Program-made: the position numbers and the translations under genes
Shown here: positions 6,159 through 6,304 of the stretch, one piece after another
How the letters are laid out: every line of letters begins with the position of its first letter
Numbering within the stretch: position 1 is the first letter of the stretch
Origin: Thermoflexales bacterium
GTDB lineage: Bacteria; Chloroflexota; Anaerolineae; Fen-1058
Length of the DNA stretch: 6,304 nt
Assembly: GCA_017882055.1 (NCBI GenBank)
Contig: JADGQE010000248.1
Coordinates: 1 to 6,304, forward strand
Direction of reading: 5' to 3'
The notes under the pieces: model-generated
Told to the model about the DNA's origin: nothing
Seen by the model: only the letters and a program-made list of their open reading frames with translations
Databases searched by the model: none

Positions 6159-6251
6159 GTGTCATTGCGAGCCGCGTTGGACGGCGAAGCAATCTCGCTC
6201 GATCTCAATCTAAGATTGCTTCGTCGCCCGAAGGGCTTCTCGCAATGACAC
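6159..6251. repeat. 93-bp nested palindromic intergenic repeat (REP/MITE-like)
   Basis: Perfect 13-bp terminal inverted repeats, GTGTCATTGCGAG (6159-6171) and its complement (6239-6251), enclose a second, inner stem. In the inner stem 6182-6195 pairs with 6213-6226 over 14 bp with a single G-U, around a 17-nt loop. The right half also holds a small GCCC-GAA-GGGC hairpin (6226-6236). No coding sequence and no obvious target-site duplication flank it. The end sequence resembles palindromic repeats I recall as scattered between genes in many uncultivated bacteria. It begins 7 bp after the SDR stop codon and ends next to the AGGGA that serves the following gene, so as RNA it would form a large hairpin between two same-strand genes and could affect read-through or mRNA stability. 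There is no U-run after it. Confidence 0.85.
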
Positions 6252-6262
6252 AGGGACTAAAG

Positions 6263-6304
6263 ATGGACATTCCGCAACAAATGCGGGCAATGGTGCTTGA
6301 AGGA
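6263..6304 (+). CDS. Start of a probable zinc-type/medium-chain alcohol dehydrogenase (3' end beyond the window)
   Basis: Only 14 codons are visible: MDIPQQMRAMVLEG. The pattern xxMRAMVLEG is the usual first beta-strand of the GroES-like domain of medium-chain (often zinc-dependent) alcohol dehydrogenases, which commonly begin MKAMVL or similar. AGGGA at 6252-6256 stands 6 nt before the ATG and directly abuts the palindromic repeat. A later in-frame ATG at 6281 has no ribosome-binding site. It follows the SDR gene on the same strand. The call rests on very few residues. Confidence 0.55.
   Translation, partial: MDIPQQMRAMVLEG

Noticed and set aside
6159..6251. Palindrome as a CRISPR repeat or an intrinsic terminator
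   Set aside because: There is a single copy with no spacer array, and no U-run follows either stem. A dispersed intergenic palindrome fits better.

Overview
This 6.3 kb window is chromosomal-looking bacterial DNA with moderately high GC. It carries four complete protein genes, two genes cut by the window edges, two readable promoters and one palindromic intergenic repeat. I lean towards Chloroflexota (Anaerolineae-like). The reasons are the Pro/Thr-rich linker of the large secreted protein, the pairing of a membrane-anchored GH3-type protein with Hanks-type kinase and FHA signalling genes, and a GTGTCATTGCGAG-type palindrome that I recall from uncultivated bacteria including this phylum. This is an inference from style, not from a marker gene.

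Layout from left to right. The 3' part of a class I SAM methyltransferase with a C-terminal zinc-ribbon (Trm112-like) tail lies at 1-717. A consensus-like sigma-70 promoter (803-831) then drives an exported, C-terminally membrane-anchored GH3-family-like protein of 902 aa (851-3559). It converges, with a 24-bp gap, on a minus-strand serine/threonine kinase (3584-4633) that has one C-terminal membrane segment and almost no extracytoplasmic part. A short divergent intergenic region (4634-4738) holds the kinase promoter and small repeats. To its right, on the plus strand, are an FHA plus OmpR-type winged-helix regulator (4739-5392), an SDR oxidoreductase (5426-6151), a 93-bp nested palindrome (6159-6251), and the first 14 codons of what looks like a zinc-type/medium-chain alcohol dehydrogenase (6263 to the window end).

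How the genes may work together. The divergent kinase and FHA/winged-helix pair looks like a compact phospho-threonine-to-promoter circuit: a membrane kinase plus a DNA-binding protein whose FHA domain keeps all the canonical phosphothreonine-binding residues. The GH3-like protein keeps the fold and the nucleophile Asp of its family but has lost every histidine expected in the NagZ-type active site, so it may bind glycan or cell-wall fragments rather than cut them. Whether it feeds the neighbouring kinase, which lacks a sensor domain, is speculation. The SDR and the dehydrogenase start may form a separate metabolic pair, with the palindrome between them.

For three genes the longest open frame starts too far upstream. 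In two of them (803 and 4657) the extra codons overlap promoter elements. In the third (4721) they run through the ribosome-binding site. I give the shorter starts.
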